The notes below the pieces were generated by a model. That model worked only from the letters and a program-made list of their open reading frames with translations. It was not told the origin of the DNA and did no database searches. The position numbers were made by a program, and so were the translations under genes. A stretch of DNA of 64,000 bases from Xanthostigma xanthostigma (Eukaryota > Arthropoda > Insecta > Raphidioptera > Raphidiidae): positions 1,116,001-1,180,000 of the forward strand of contig OY754467.1 in the NCBI GenBank assembly GCA_963575645.1. Direction: 5' to 3'. Numbering within the stretch: the stretch's first letter is position 1; every line of letters starts with the position of its first letter. Positions 12,901 through 26,900 of the stretch are shown here, piece by piece.

Positions 12901-15900
12901 AATATATAGTGAAGCGTTCTTAGACAAATCTTTGACTACACATAAACTACTGCAGCTATAAGCACATAAAACTGCAATTTCCAAAACTGAACGTCTCAAA
13001 AAAACAGTTGTGTGGTTTTAAGAAACCACGACGTAAGTGAAACTTTTATTGGATTGTAGGCGTTGGATTTATCCATCACGATTAATTATAAACAACAATA
13101 TTCACATGAATACACGAATAAAAACATGTAAACACTGTACAGCACTTGCCCGCATGACAGACTGACTATGTGTTATACATACTACACGGTCAGCTGATGC
13201 TAACCATGGGCGCCGCCATATTGGCCTTGGCTATTCTACCGAGCGCCTACTCCGAACGCCTTTCACTTTACCCCTACTCCGCGGCCGCCTGTAATGCGAC
13301 ATGCAACAGACGGCCAGAAAAATTCGGGGCGATAGAATAAAAGTTTCACTTTAAAAAGATTTCAGAAGTGGGATGCATCCAATTCGTATTTGAACATAGC
13401 ATAGTTCGTCAACGGTTAAATGCACTGCATGATATAACACGTACATCGCTTAGAATTTAAAATAACCAACGCAGTCGATACGGTACACTTCAAATATACA
13501 TTTGTAAAATACAAATGTATTCATTAAACGCTATTTTATATCCCCAACATTACGAAGGACTCCGCTGAACCACCTCCGTTGTAAGTGGGCAAATGTATAC
13601 TGTATGAATACAGTCCGACAAACAGTGATTCTGAAGTCAACAATCTGAAACGCAAAGTTCTAAGCGGACAAAGCTACACAGTTGAGCCCTAAGCCTTTCC
13701 CAAGAAATAAGCTATCAGATGGTAAAAACCACATTCAAATAAGTTCGGTAGTTCTAGTGTTTCTATAGCGATCACACACGCAGACAGACAGATGCGAAGC
13801 GAATATATTACACCACACTGACCGAAAGTTTGATATTCTTGCACTACGCGCCATGATGCCCGAACTCGCGCAGTGCAAGAATATCAAACTTTCAGCCAGT
13901 GTGGTGTATACTATTTTTATTCATACCTCGATCGTAAGTATACGCTTATTAAATACAGTATAATTAATTAATTACATAAAAACGCATATAAATCCCAAGC
14001 AAACAGCTTTGAGGTTATGCGTAAAAACACGAATGACAGCTGTTCGCGACTATTAGCTAAAATGTAATAGGGTTGCTATGGAAACGACATCTAAACAACA
14101 GTCGATAGGTGATTTTTTCTTTACTGCCGTCCGAACGCACGTACTTCCAGCATCGGTGCGTGTAATCCCACCAACGCGTAAATGCCTTACAATTGATGCC
14201 GAAAGTATGTGTACTTTCGATCGAGGTATATGAAGAAAAAGTATTATTTATGTATCAATGTCCAGTAAGTTGATAAATTTGATTGTTCGGCCGTCTTCGC
14301 GTTGACAAATGTCTTCCGTTAAAATAATTGCGCAAGGGACGACACATTCAAGTAGCGATAAAACTGTTCAACCATAAATTACGAACACCGACATTTATAA
14401 AATATATATAAAAACACGTTTGCTCGGTTCAGGTTCGGGACATTGAAAAATAGTTGGCTCTAAATTGCCTGCAGTGAATCAAATTACCATACGCCGTGTA
14501 AGCTTTCGTAATCAGTAGCTTGCATTTTCAGAATTCCCGCAGGCTCCTTTTTTGCCGTGAAATTTCTTTTCAGCCCCGGATCTACGATTTTTTCGAACCG
14601 CGGCTGCAGAAACTTGATAATGACGCCCCCCCCCTCTCGCCAGCGTTTGAGATAAATTACTTAAAAAAAAAATTGGTTGTCTGTAAAGTCGGTTTACGGA
14701 CGATAGTTTTACGTGATAACGTATTCCGTAATACATAACCTAAACCTCCCAAAATTTGGTTTCAGTCCGCTTATCCTTGATGTCGGAATGATAAGAAATG
14801 TCAAAAGTGACGTTTGCAACTGTCAAAGTATTATGTTCTAATAATAATTAGTTATTTCCAATACTTAACTTAGAAGGCGTTGCATTTCACAAAATACTAA
14901 TGTCAAAAAATTGAATTAAACATTAGAAATGCAGCCGTTTTCATGTTAAGACAAGACATACGTTTGCTTCTAATTTCCATGTACGGCAAACAAAGACGAC
15001 CGACCGCGTCGCGTCATGCATTAGACAACATTGCATTTATACAGCTATTTTTCTATATAAATTTGTATAAAATATTTTTCTATATAAATTTGTATAAAAA
15101 AACTGTTTAGGCAAATTCTGTTATACGAAATCTATGTAAAATGTTCTCCTCTTTCGTTTAAGACTGGTTTCAAACCGATCTGATTTAAATTAAGCGAGAA
15201 ATTAGCAAAAAGCACGCACAGGGTCAGGCGGAACGTTACGCGTTACGCGTTACGAACGTTAGGAACGTTACGTTACACTTTTTCGTGCATGCAGCCGGTG
15301 TTTTATCAATTTATAATATTGGTGATTAATCAATTTATAAGACGTTATCACGTCAAAAAACTTACAAATAATGGTTGGCATTTTTCTTGAACGGAAAACC
15401 GTCAGAAAACAAGCAGAGTAAATCGGAAAAAGGACAGATTGGGTGTGGTTTTCAACCATATTATATTATGATTTTGGCGCTCCCTGAAACGGCCAATCGG
15501 GGCGGGTGCCCCGGATCCGAGACTGCTTCTTTTGGTTCAGTAGGTAGGAGTGATTCCGATCGGATATAGAAAAAGGCGCGATGGACGTGACGGAGGACGT
15601 AATGAGTAAGGAATACGACAGCAAAACCGCAGTAATTTTCCACTTGTTTAAATGCAATCGTACGATTTGCAACTAGAAGTTTCACTTCTGTAATGCGTTC
15701 TCGTAACACATTTTTTTTTAATTTTTTTGTGTAGCAAACGTCACTTCTTATAGGTAGATTATGAAAATTACTATTTGCGCCTACTTTTGTTTTTCATGAG
15801 CTTCCAGCACCATACTGCATGGTTAATAATTGCTTCGGTCACAGTGAAACAAATGAACTCTGGGTGGATTCTTTTAGAGATATTTCGACACCGTTAAAGC

Positions 15901-18900
15901 AAGGTCATTTGTTTTTTGCTCACCCCGTACATATTATTATATTTGTTCATATATATAATTATGTTATTGAGCACTTAAGAATTTTATGTAATAGATTATA
16001 TATGTGTATACGGGTTTATTTACGCATGTATTGGACAGCGATTGACATATCCGGACCGTATACAATATTTCCCAGAATCATAATTAAATAAACAATAGTA
16101 ATAAGCTAAGCAAATTTTATAAAGAGAAAAGTGCGTATGTTTATTTGTTTGTTGCGGGTAATCTCAGGAACTACCAAACCGACATGAGAAATTATTTCAC
16201 CAGCACAGTCGCGGGAGAAGAGGGAATACCGGGCGATCTTGACTGCAGTGGTAGTGGGCCCACAAACATTATTTTCTTTTTCTTGGATTCAAACATCAGT
16301 CAGTGGCGGACTTAGGTCTAGGCCCGCAAGGCAAGGCCCGGGCCTAGGGCGACACAATTTGAAGGACGGCAAAATTCAGGAGGAAACTAAAGTTCGAAAA
16401 GTAAAAACAAATTTGGAAGGAGCAGAAAATTCAAAATTGAATTAGTTTTCTATCAATTGCTTTCTATCTCGTTGTTACGACTTAGAAATGTTAATATTTC
16501 AAGACTATCGTTACTGCGTTAATAAAAATGTATGCAATTACTAAAATTAAAAATATCAAACAAAAAGTAACTGTTTAGAATATAAATGAAGAAAAGCCAA
16601 AACGGCGCCATAGGGGTAGGTCTTCGTCTAAAAGGATGGGAACTTCGTGTATATTATTCTTTGACATTACAAGAATGGCGCGGCATGTCAAAGCGGGTCT
16701 AGCGCGGCATCACAACCAAATTCGCTCCTGGTCAGTGGTTGCTGATTGCGGATTCAGCTTTTGACAGTTTGTTGATATAAAACACAGGCTTCAGCATTTC
16801 TGGAAACATGAGCAGTAACGCTTACAAAAAAACACGTTTTTTTTGCTAAAAAGTTTCACTTCAAAAAATAGCAGGAACGGATTCTATCGCGCCGATGTAT
16901 AAAGTAATCCTTTGGAGCGCTAGTAGTTGTATGAGTGTATGGAAAACAGGTTTTTTTTATTTATAATGACTCTACTCACGTGTATGTGTGTGTGTTTTGT
17001 ACAGGGAGCCCGAGGCGCAATGGCGATTCCGTTCAGGGCGATGAACCCAGGCACCGGTAGGCAACAGAGTTCCCTCCGACATCCCGCAGCCACTAGTTCG
17101 ATTCTAGCTAATTGCAACTGAATAGAGGAATTAACCATTACGGGTGTATCCCGTGCAAAAAAGATCTTTCAATTATTCTACAGATCTATACTAATATATA
17201 AAGCTGAAGATTTTGTTTGTTTGGTTGAACGCGCTAATCTCAGGAGCTACAAGTTCGATTAAAAAAAAAATATAGCCCATTTATCGAGGAAGGCTATAAG
17301 TTATATAATATCACGCTTCGACCAATAGGAGCGGAGCATCAATGAAAAATGTTGCAAAATGTAACTCAAAATTTGTCCGTCCGACAAAAACTTTTGAACA
17401 GTAACTCTGATCATCATGAAATGTGGACACAACATTCATCTCGATAAATTAAGATGAATATGCGTACTCATGTCCCTCCCTTCCCCATTCGTTCTTTAGT
17501 AACCGGGCGGGACCGCTAGTGTACAAATAAACGCCTGCGCGAAATTAACATAATATCGCTCGATTAAAAACTCCTTAAAACGTCGAAATTACTTAACTCT
17601 AGTTGGTTTACCTTGTTGCTCATACAATGATACACTTTAAATAACGACAACAATACGTTATCATTAAGCAATAAACGGAACTTCTTTGTTTTTTTGTTGC
17701 TTTGTTGTCGGCACCATGCGTACCGAAGATTCTAAGAAGCTCGTTCTTTTGTTTGTTGGGTTTATCTTTGTTTAGCTCAGCTGCTTATCAATAAGTTATC
17801 ATATTCTCACAAACTTACAAACTGTGAACATGGCGACTGGCGACTAAAAGAAAATCTTTGCGTATTGACGAAAAATGTTTATTGCCTGCAAAATCTTTGT
17901 AAAGTGCGGGCGCCGGAGCGAATACCTCCCGGAACACCAAATCTTCGTCATACTTGCATCAGGTAAGCCTTTACTGGACAATCTAGCATTAGAAGTTTGT
18001 TATGAGATAAATGAATGCAACATCTATATAGTGTGTCCAGTAAAATTGATGTCTATAGCGTTACCTAAAATAAAAAATACGCTCTCGCATGATGTGAAAA
18101 AAACAGTTACAAATGTGCTTTAAATATGAGAAATATTGCAGATTGTTTGGAATTGATAACCTATCCGCCGCGATTTTGAATCCCAGATATTAAGTATACG
18201 AGTTGTAATATTATGGAAAAACTACGTCTGCTTTGCTATCTCTGTTCCTCTTATTGCGTTTAAGCGGTCGCTTTCGAAAATTACTGTCGGGTAACATTTA
18301 TTTGTTATTTCACGACCGCTGTACAGGCATGAAAAGTAGCCATTTTATAGAGAGTGTGCAAAAAATATTTATGCGGTTCTCGCGAGTTGTGCATCATTGA
18401 TACAGACAGTATGTACACCCGGTATATTTTCAGTATCAACAAACGAGATCCAAGTAGTCTTGCGTCAAGAGAGAACAAACTTTCACCGTTGTAAGTAAAA
18501 TCTCAAGTCTCGATTAAGCAACTTCGCTTGACTTTATCCCGAGTCAATATTATTTGCTCTTCAAATGAGTTTTATAGAAATTGAATTTATAGTTTAGTTG
18601 CTTGTTTATTTTCGAAAAATGTAAATATACTTTACGTTAATATGAGACATTGAAGGGTTTGAGAGTATGTTAGAAGGTCTCAGTTCTCAGGTTCTTATAC
18701 GAGATGCAAGGGCGTAGATATTTTTTTCTGGGAGGGTATAAAGCAAAAAAAAAACAATATTTTTTTAAAGTTTTATTAATAATACACAAGAATAGTCACG
18801 AAGGAAGGTGTCAAGCAAAATATTAATTCCCAAACCAATTTTACAATTTTTGACGTAATAACGTCTTATAAATTGATGAAACACCGGCTGCACGCACGAA

Positions 18901-21900
18901 AAAGTGTCACGTTCCGCCTGAGCCTGAGCGTGCAAACGAGAGCGCGGTATAAGCGATAGAGAGGCACGATCGGCCCAAGCGTCGGCTTGTACGCATTTCT
19001 CTCTCTTCTCGCGTGGCGTCAGAGAGTTCATCAATGTTTCTTTATGACGATATCACGTAAAACTATCGTCCGTAAACCGACTTTACAGATAACCAATTTT
19101 TTTTTTTCAAAAAGTATTTCTAAATTTTATTTTTTTTAGCCAGGTATTCGTATTATTTTCAGTTTATTTTCAGTCTAGCCTACAGATAATAGTCGTTTTT
19201 CAAGGCCAAATGCGTAACACATAACCTCAAACAGGCACTATCGCAATTAATCTGTATAGATCACAAACATCTGTTCGCAGCGCCCATGTAGTTAGTACAG
19301 AGAACTACTTCAGGCATTCACTTTAAACGCTTTGTTAAAAAATTCTTTTGTGCAAACCTAAATTTGCATAAATCTTTAAAGGTAACATTTTGAAGGGTCG
19401 TTTGCAGATGTTGGATTAGTGAATAGCACCACCGATGGTACTTTCCTTTTGACAAGTTAACGTGCGCCGTTAAAAAAGCGCGTGCGTCTATTATATGCCG
19501 AGAATGTAGGTATAAACGAAGTTCTACTGTACAATGTGAATACAAGAAACGGAAAGATCCTAGGCTAGAATATTTTAAAGTCATTACACAAGAAGAAAGA
19601 TTCGTATTCTCTTCATTTAATTCCGAACGTTCTAATTTACGCTACTAAACAAAAGAATGCTCGAAACAAAAAACGCTCGACAAATAACAACGAATGGTAG
19701 GCAAAGGACTGCCGGAAATAATACTGTGGAAGTAGGCCGCGTTCTTTTTTTTTTGCACGATATACCTTTAACGTACATACATTATTGTTAGCTGTGTTTT
19801 CATTCATTATGGGTACCACAACATGTGTCACAAAACCGCGTAGTTTTAATAAATGAATGGCCGCTGCAGATGTGATATTCATTTTTTTCAAAATTACTCT
19901 CTAAACATGAATTAGTGACATTTTCACTAATTGCGTAAGTGAAGCAGTATTCACTTGATAATTTCACTAATAAATTTACTCTCTAAAACCGAAATAGTGA
20001 AAATGTCACTATTTGAACTAGTGACTTCTGATTCACTTCTGGAATAGTGAATTCAAGTAAAATTCACTGTCAGAATAGTGAACCCCTGATTTTATACGTG
20101 TCGCTTGTGGCGCCTCCATACAGTAGATCATCATATATATTAATACGCTATAAGGTTAAGAATGTTTGCCTCCCTTTTTAGAAAAAGCCTCACAATTTCT
20201 CCACATAAATTATATATCATTTTACAGATAATTGCTTGCTCTACTGACATCGACAACTAAAAAATTTATTATTGCTTTTGTTTTTGTAAATTAATTAAAA
20301 TACAGCAACGCTGAACAACGTCTGCCATCTGACGGCTTTAATTTTGAAACAACGTCAACACTTCGATCTGTCATCTGACCTTCATATTGTTATACAATAG
20401 ACACAATACTGCATACTGCCATCTGACGGCTTAGCTCAACGCTTTTGCTACTTGCGCCTCTATATGACAATTTTAGTAAAATATTTCTTCGATCTGTCAT
20501 CTGAGCTTCATATTGTAATACAACAAAAAGAAGAACGTTATAAGCAGTGTGCAAAATTAGAAACGAATTGAATACCTGCAATCATATTTAAAAAATAATT
20601 TTGTAAAGTGATAATTATTATACTTATTTAGTGCGAATAATTCGCACAGGTCACACTAGTTCTATATTATATAGGTAGCAAGTTCCTTTTAAACCGATAA
20701 ACAAACAAGTAATATAATTTATCAGGTAAGTTAATTAGATTATTTTAATTATATATTTTCATAAATTCAGAGTAAAGCATTGCGTGTATACTATTGTTTT
20801 TCTACCGATTTTAAATTATAGTCAATGATAGAATCATAACTAACAATGAATTAAGGTTATGTTTTTTTGACGCGAATTCTCTAATTCTTTATTCTGCAGT
20901 ATTCAATTTTTAATCGACTTGTAAAAATATAAAAGTTAATTATACTAGTGAAAGTACCGAATGAATAAAGGTTTTAAAAAATCTGTTATCAAAAAATTGT
21001 TGATGTCAGATGATCACATATAATAAATAATAATAATAATATTTATTTTGTTCATCAAGTAAACACGTCAATACAAAATTATTACGATACAATATAAAAA
21101 AGACATAGAATTAAAATTGTTTAAAATCATATAAAGCACTATTTAGTAAAGTTTCCTTAATTTCTTTTTTGTATTTATTTATTGGTAACTGTCTTATTTT
21201 TTGAGGTAGCTTATTATAAAAGGAAATTTCCCAATAAATTGCTCTGTATTTATATTTGTTCGCTGAGAATCTAGATTAGCTGAACATCAATATTTGCTCT
21301 AGTTTGGTAACTATGGTTTTTATATAATTAGTGAATTTTTATATTCACTTATACATTTAGTGAATTTTTATATTCACTTATACATTTAGTGAATTTTTAT
21401 ATTCACTTATACATTTAGTGAATTTTTATATTCACTTATACATTTAGTGAATTTTTATATTCACTTATACATATTGCGAGTATTCACTTTGTAATTGGTG
21501 AAAAATCACCGATTCATGTTTAGAGAGTAGCTACCTGGCCAAAACAAGTTTTAAATACTATAGTAAAACATATGAATATCGGTTTGCGATTTATATAATA
21601 ACAGTCGGTCGAGGTTCACGCACTCGCACATGGGATTTATTACCAAATGGCCGTGACATTGAATCGCGGAGGTCGCATAAAACTCATACGTAATAATATT
21701 CATATGTATAAAACAGCATTCACCACACAGACACATACCATGGTGTTTATTATCGTTGCAATACCGAGATCTCGTTACGATACGCGTCACGCTTACGTTT
21801 CAATCGATTCGCATTTAAACGTAACATAACGTCGCGGGCATTGTGACGTCACATAGCGTCGTCGCGTAGCGTCAGCGTTGCAGTTATCTTTACGTCAACG

Positions 21901-23885
21901 TTGCAGTACAATGACAGACAGCTTTGCGTCAAGCCCGTCAACGTTAATACCACGCTCAAATTTACGTAACGTATACTGTTAAATTTTCATTACAATCAAC
22001 TTTACGTTACGGTCAAAACTTAAGGAGTGAGTCATACACTTATATTTCACTATCTAAAACAACTTAAAAACACGCTTTATATCGAACTAAAAAGTAAAAA
22101 ATATTTTTTTAAAATAAGCTTAAAACAATAGGTAATGAATAAAAGTTACAAGTATTATTGTGAAAAAAGCGTGGGGCGCTTTGTTCCACATTTTCGTACA
22201 TCGAACGCCCCACGCTTTTTTCACAATAATACTTGTATTTTTTATTCATTCTTGTTTTAAGTTTATTTAAAAAAAATATTTTTTACTTTTTAGTTCGATA
22301 TACCTAAAGCGTGTTTTTTAGTTTTTTTTAAACTATATTTATTTTTCACTTTTTAGTTTGACATAAAGCGTGTTTTTTTATAGTTTTTTTTAAACTAAAT
22401 TTATTTTCCACTTTTTAGTTCGATTTAGGTATTGTCAAAAATTTGTCGAAAAAAAAACAATTTTTTTTTCGGCGTGGACGGGATTAGAACCCACGACCCG
22501 TGATTCCGAGAGTTGACGTCAGCACGGCTAACAACTGTAGTTACAGTGCTGGCATATTATACTACAGTAATAAACCACTCGCTGTAGTCCAAAGGAAGGT
22601 TACAAACAAACATACATACATACATACAAACTTACAAGTGAAGTTAATATAAAGCGTGTAATAAAAGGAAACCGTATGACTGACTGATCGACTGACTGAC
22701 TGCACAGCTCAAACCACTGGACGGATTGGGCTGAAATTTCAAATTTGGCATACAGATAGTTATTATGACGGATTTTTAAAAAATTCAACCCCGAAAAGGG
22801 TGTAACGGACGTTCAAAATTTGCATGGAGAAATCATATAACATAGATGTATTAATTCGAAAACGCACAGGATTACTCCTGTCAACAAATAAATAAACACG
22901 TGTTTTATGCTTTTTCAAAAAACACCCTTTCAGGTGGTAAAAAGAGGTAAATAGTCTAAAAATCAACATAGGTGTCATTTTCAAGGTTTGTCAGGACGTT
23001 GATCACGTGAATTTTGAAATTTAGTACGGGGGTCTACGTCGAGAAAGGAGTAACTATGCCAAATAATGCGGGAATGCATCCTTGTCTCGTCTCAATCGCG
23101 TGCGAAGCCGCGGGTAACGGCTAGTGTTACAATAAGCGGCACAGTTTTTATTAGTGATGTGCCGGATCGTTAAAAATGTATATCCGCGCGGATACGAATC
23201 TGAATACGGATATTTGGTTTCAAGATCCGCGGATAAGGATCTTAACTTTCTTAGAGTACGCGGCGGTAAATATTGCACATCGATCTTTGGAAAGAGAATA
23301 TCTGTTATGGGAAAAAGTTATTGACCTCTTTAAGAGTTAACTCTCATAACAGATTGTCTCTTTCCAAAGATCGATGTGCAATATCTCATTATAAATATAG
23401 TTGATTTAGTACCTTTGAGTTATGTACTATTGGTATGGTACTCACTACGATAAATGTTTGCAATATAAAGGTGCCAAATACGATTTTAAAAAATAAAAAA
23501 TAATCTGAATGGAATTTAACAGTTTTTCATTATTACCCAATCACCTATATCTTTATATATAAAAATTACGTGTCACGTTGTTTGTCCGATGTTTGTCCGC
23601 GATGAACTCCTAAACTACTGAACCGATTTTAAATTTGATTTGCACACCGTGTGCAATTCGACCCAACTTGAAAGATAGGATAGCTTACATTTCAATTTAT
23701 AGTCGCAATATTATTTTATTGCAAATTATTTGTCTATTCCTTGACAGTCATAATTATCTGTTGACTGGATTGAGTGAATATTCAATAGATGGCGCAACGT
23801 TTCATATAAGCTACAATTCAATAGCATAACCACCACGTGTTGCTGAGGTTAAGGTATCGAGCACGACGGCGCAGCCGGAGTGCTC

Positions 23886-23934
<49 letters not shown>

Positions 23935-26900
23935 AATATGTTCGAATTAGACCCCCAGAAGGACCCTAGGACTCCCTGGAACCATAGCCTTCACTCCCTT
24001 AATTTTAGCGTATCATTTGGCTTGAAAATAAAATAATATTCCAGCCGCTGTATAGAAATATCAAAGTTAAGAAATTAACATTGTAATATTGGCGATCTTG
24101 TTTAATATTGCAATAGTCTGTCAGCTGAAAACAAACCGAGATACGAATTACAACAAGTCGTTCTGTGATAGCGGTAATGAGTGGGAGAGAGACGAGATAT
24201 ACGACGTATGTGATAAAATAGGATGGAGACAGTTGTATGTTGTATTTTTTTAGATTTTTTTCGCAACGGTCAGTCGTGAGCGAGCTAATGAACACGACGC
24301 ATCGGGGGATAGGAATTGTTGATAACAATTAATTTAGAGACGATTTATTTGAACTGCGAAAGAGATTATTTATTTTTCGGGACTTTGGCTTGTATTTCTG
24401 GAGCATTGATAAGAGCTGAAATGTTCCTTTTGGCGTTATTCGATTTGTCATCCTTTCATCTTTAATCCTAAACCGATCCCGAGTTTAAAAACTCTCCTGT
24501 TTTCCTGGAAACTTTGGCTTTCGTACTTCTTGATTGTTGCTGATTGTTGATGAGGATATAGCTTTCCGTGAGATCCCAAAATAAACCTGGAATAGGAATG
24601 TTTGACGCTTAGGAATTTAAATATCCGTGCTTTATTGTCCAATACACCCTTTTAGGAGTTTCTCTGTTGTTTCTGGTTGGAAAAATCTGGAATTTCTGGA
24701 TTTAAGCGAATTTCTCCCGACAAACTTATTTGTTTCGTGCTTAGCCGTCTTGGATGGGATTTTTACGTTAGTTTTTGACGGGATTATTTTTTTGAGAGTT
24801 TTTACAGTCTATTCCTGTGGAACTAAAGCTTTGAAATTCTGGAACAAGCATTTCCATACCAAATGATTTTTTTCGACTTTGCGATTTACAATTTAGTATC
24901 GGATTATAATACCAGTCAATTTCATTGAAGTTTTTTATTACTGCTAACTCACAAATGTTCCCGAGGGATACCTTGAAGTTAACAACTGAACTGAAGTTAA
25001 CAAATTGAGCTAATGTTCCCTATCTAATGAAAGTTATCTAACAAAGCAAAGTTCAATTCCGGAATGACAGTTATTGTCTGAGTTTTGGGTTATGTCGGAA
25101 CGTCCGATATTGGTCTCGCCTCCCGTATCGAATTTTGATGGGAATACAAAACCTTATGTCGTGAATTCTTTATCGTATGGCAAATCGCTGTCAAATTAAG
25201 TTTCGTATTTGATTTTTTTGTTTCGGCTTCATATTCCCGTGACGTCAGCGGACAATTATACCAGGTGTCCTATCAAATAGGTGGATTATTTCACCATAAA
25301 TATTTTTACGGTATCGATTGGACGTGAATTTGTGTTGTCTGGAGGCTATACCCCGTGACGTCACAGGACGCCTATAGCGGGTGTTCTATTACAGTAGTAG
25401 AGAATAGTAACACGGTTTATTGCGCTTTTGCACGACTAAAATTTTATTGCATTTTAGTTTTCGAATAATTATTCGTTTTTGTGTTCGGCGAATATTTCCG
25501 TTAGTTACATTTATGTGTGATTGTTTCGTCTCTCGGAAATATTTTATCTAATTAAATTTTTGAACCTTTTTCAGGTTTAGGTTCGAGAATATTTTGTCTG
25601 GTTTTAGTGTCAATTATTTTTGTTTGGGGATTACGAATCATTTAAGATTTCGCTATATTTTCAGTAGTCAAGGACCATTCAAAGCCTCCTAGTCTGGACT
25701 TTCTAGGCGTGGCTTTTCACGATTCGAGTCCTGGCGCCTGGTAATCTAGTCGGTGAATCCGTGAAATTATTTTGCCAACGTGAGTGGACTTGACTTACTA
25801 TTGGTTGTTAAAATTTTGTGTTGTCCTTTGTGTCTTGTGGTAGGTGGTTGGGTTTTTTAGCATCCTTTTACGGATGTTGATTTTGTATTTTTTCATGTTC
25901 TTCTTAGTTTTATCCATGACCCCGCATCCGAATTGAAGCTAGCCGTGCTCCGAGGTAATTCAATTATCGCCGATATAGTTTACTTAGGTGAAGCTAACTA
26001 GTGGCCCGGTTATCAACACCTTAACCATTTTCTGTCAATTTCGGCCATATCCTAGTAAATACTATAAATTGGCGCCTGCCAACGTGGGGCCTTATTTTAT
26101 TGACTTTTGTTCTTTTATGTTCATTTTCGTTTTGGGACCTGTTTTCAGTGCCTTTTGGTTTTCGTTGCGTTTGCGGTTTAGCTGCCCGTATTTTTTTCGA
26201 TTTCTTATTGGAATCCAAGTTTGTTTTAAATATCGGAAGGAACCATAAATTTGGGGCTTGTGGCCTCTCTCTTCCGATTCCGGTTAACTATTGTCGTGTT
26301 TCAATCATTTCTATTCTAAAAAAAAAAAAAAAAATTGCTTAAAAATGTCTGCCGTCGGTCTCAAGCGAGATGAACTCGAGTATGAATTACGATTACGTCA
26401 TATTCAAGGGGTTGATCACATGACTTTAAATTTATTGCAGGATACAGTATCGTCGTTATTGTCGGAAAATGCCGATTTAGATTTTCCTGATGTCGCTTTA
26501 AATTTGGATAACGAGTTAGACATTTGCCAGAGTAAACTCGTCGAATTACAAGCTTTAGTTTTAAAGTTTTCTGATTTTCCGCAGAGTGTCGCTTATTTAG
26601 TGTTAGACCACCGCATTTTACATTTGTTAAGTCGATCTCGTCGTCTTGTCAGTCGTGCGTCGGACGATTTGTTGCCGCGTGTTAACAAGCTTATAGAACA
26701 AACTTTAGAGTTGGACGAACAATTCAACATGCGTGCTCTAAATCATCGTGTTGAAGCTATCTCGGATTCCTCAACTCCCGTGTTACCTTACGTACCTGGT
26801 CATAGAGCTGATGCCTCTAATATCACTACCGCTAGTGGTTCTCAGCCAGCAAATAACCCTAACTTGCCTGTTACACTTCCTGTCTACAAATGGGGCATTA

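Larger units (their letters stand above)
19897..21527. mobile_element. TA-flanked DNA element with 16-bp TIRs and AGTGAAT...ATTCACT hairpins
   Basis: Perfect TIRs CTCTCTAAACATGAAT at 19897 and its inverse ending at 21527, with TA at both borders. The subterminal regions are full of small palindromes of the AGTGAA/TTCACT type, including the 29-bp array at 21330-21475. A second TIR-like block CTCTCTAAAACCG starts near 19979. A Helitron (20131-20659) is nested inside. Without it the element is about 1.1 kb and non-coding. Confidence 0.75.

Noticed and set aside
13060-13320. Candidate CpG-rich promoter near 13200-13300
   Set aside because: The GC-rich patch is wholly inside a TIR element and has no adjoining gene.
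17875-18123. 82-codon plus-strand frame following a GTAAGC donor-like site
   Set aside because: Could be a captured exon, but there is no partner exon, no known family and no conservation evidence.
24005-24328. 107-codon minus-strand frame, repeated exactly at 31185-31508
   Set aside because: Both copies lie in the LTRs; identity follows from LTR duplication, and the protein shows no domain.
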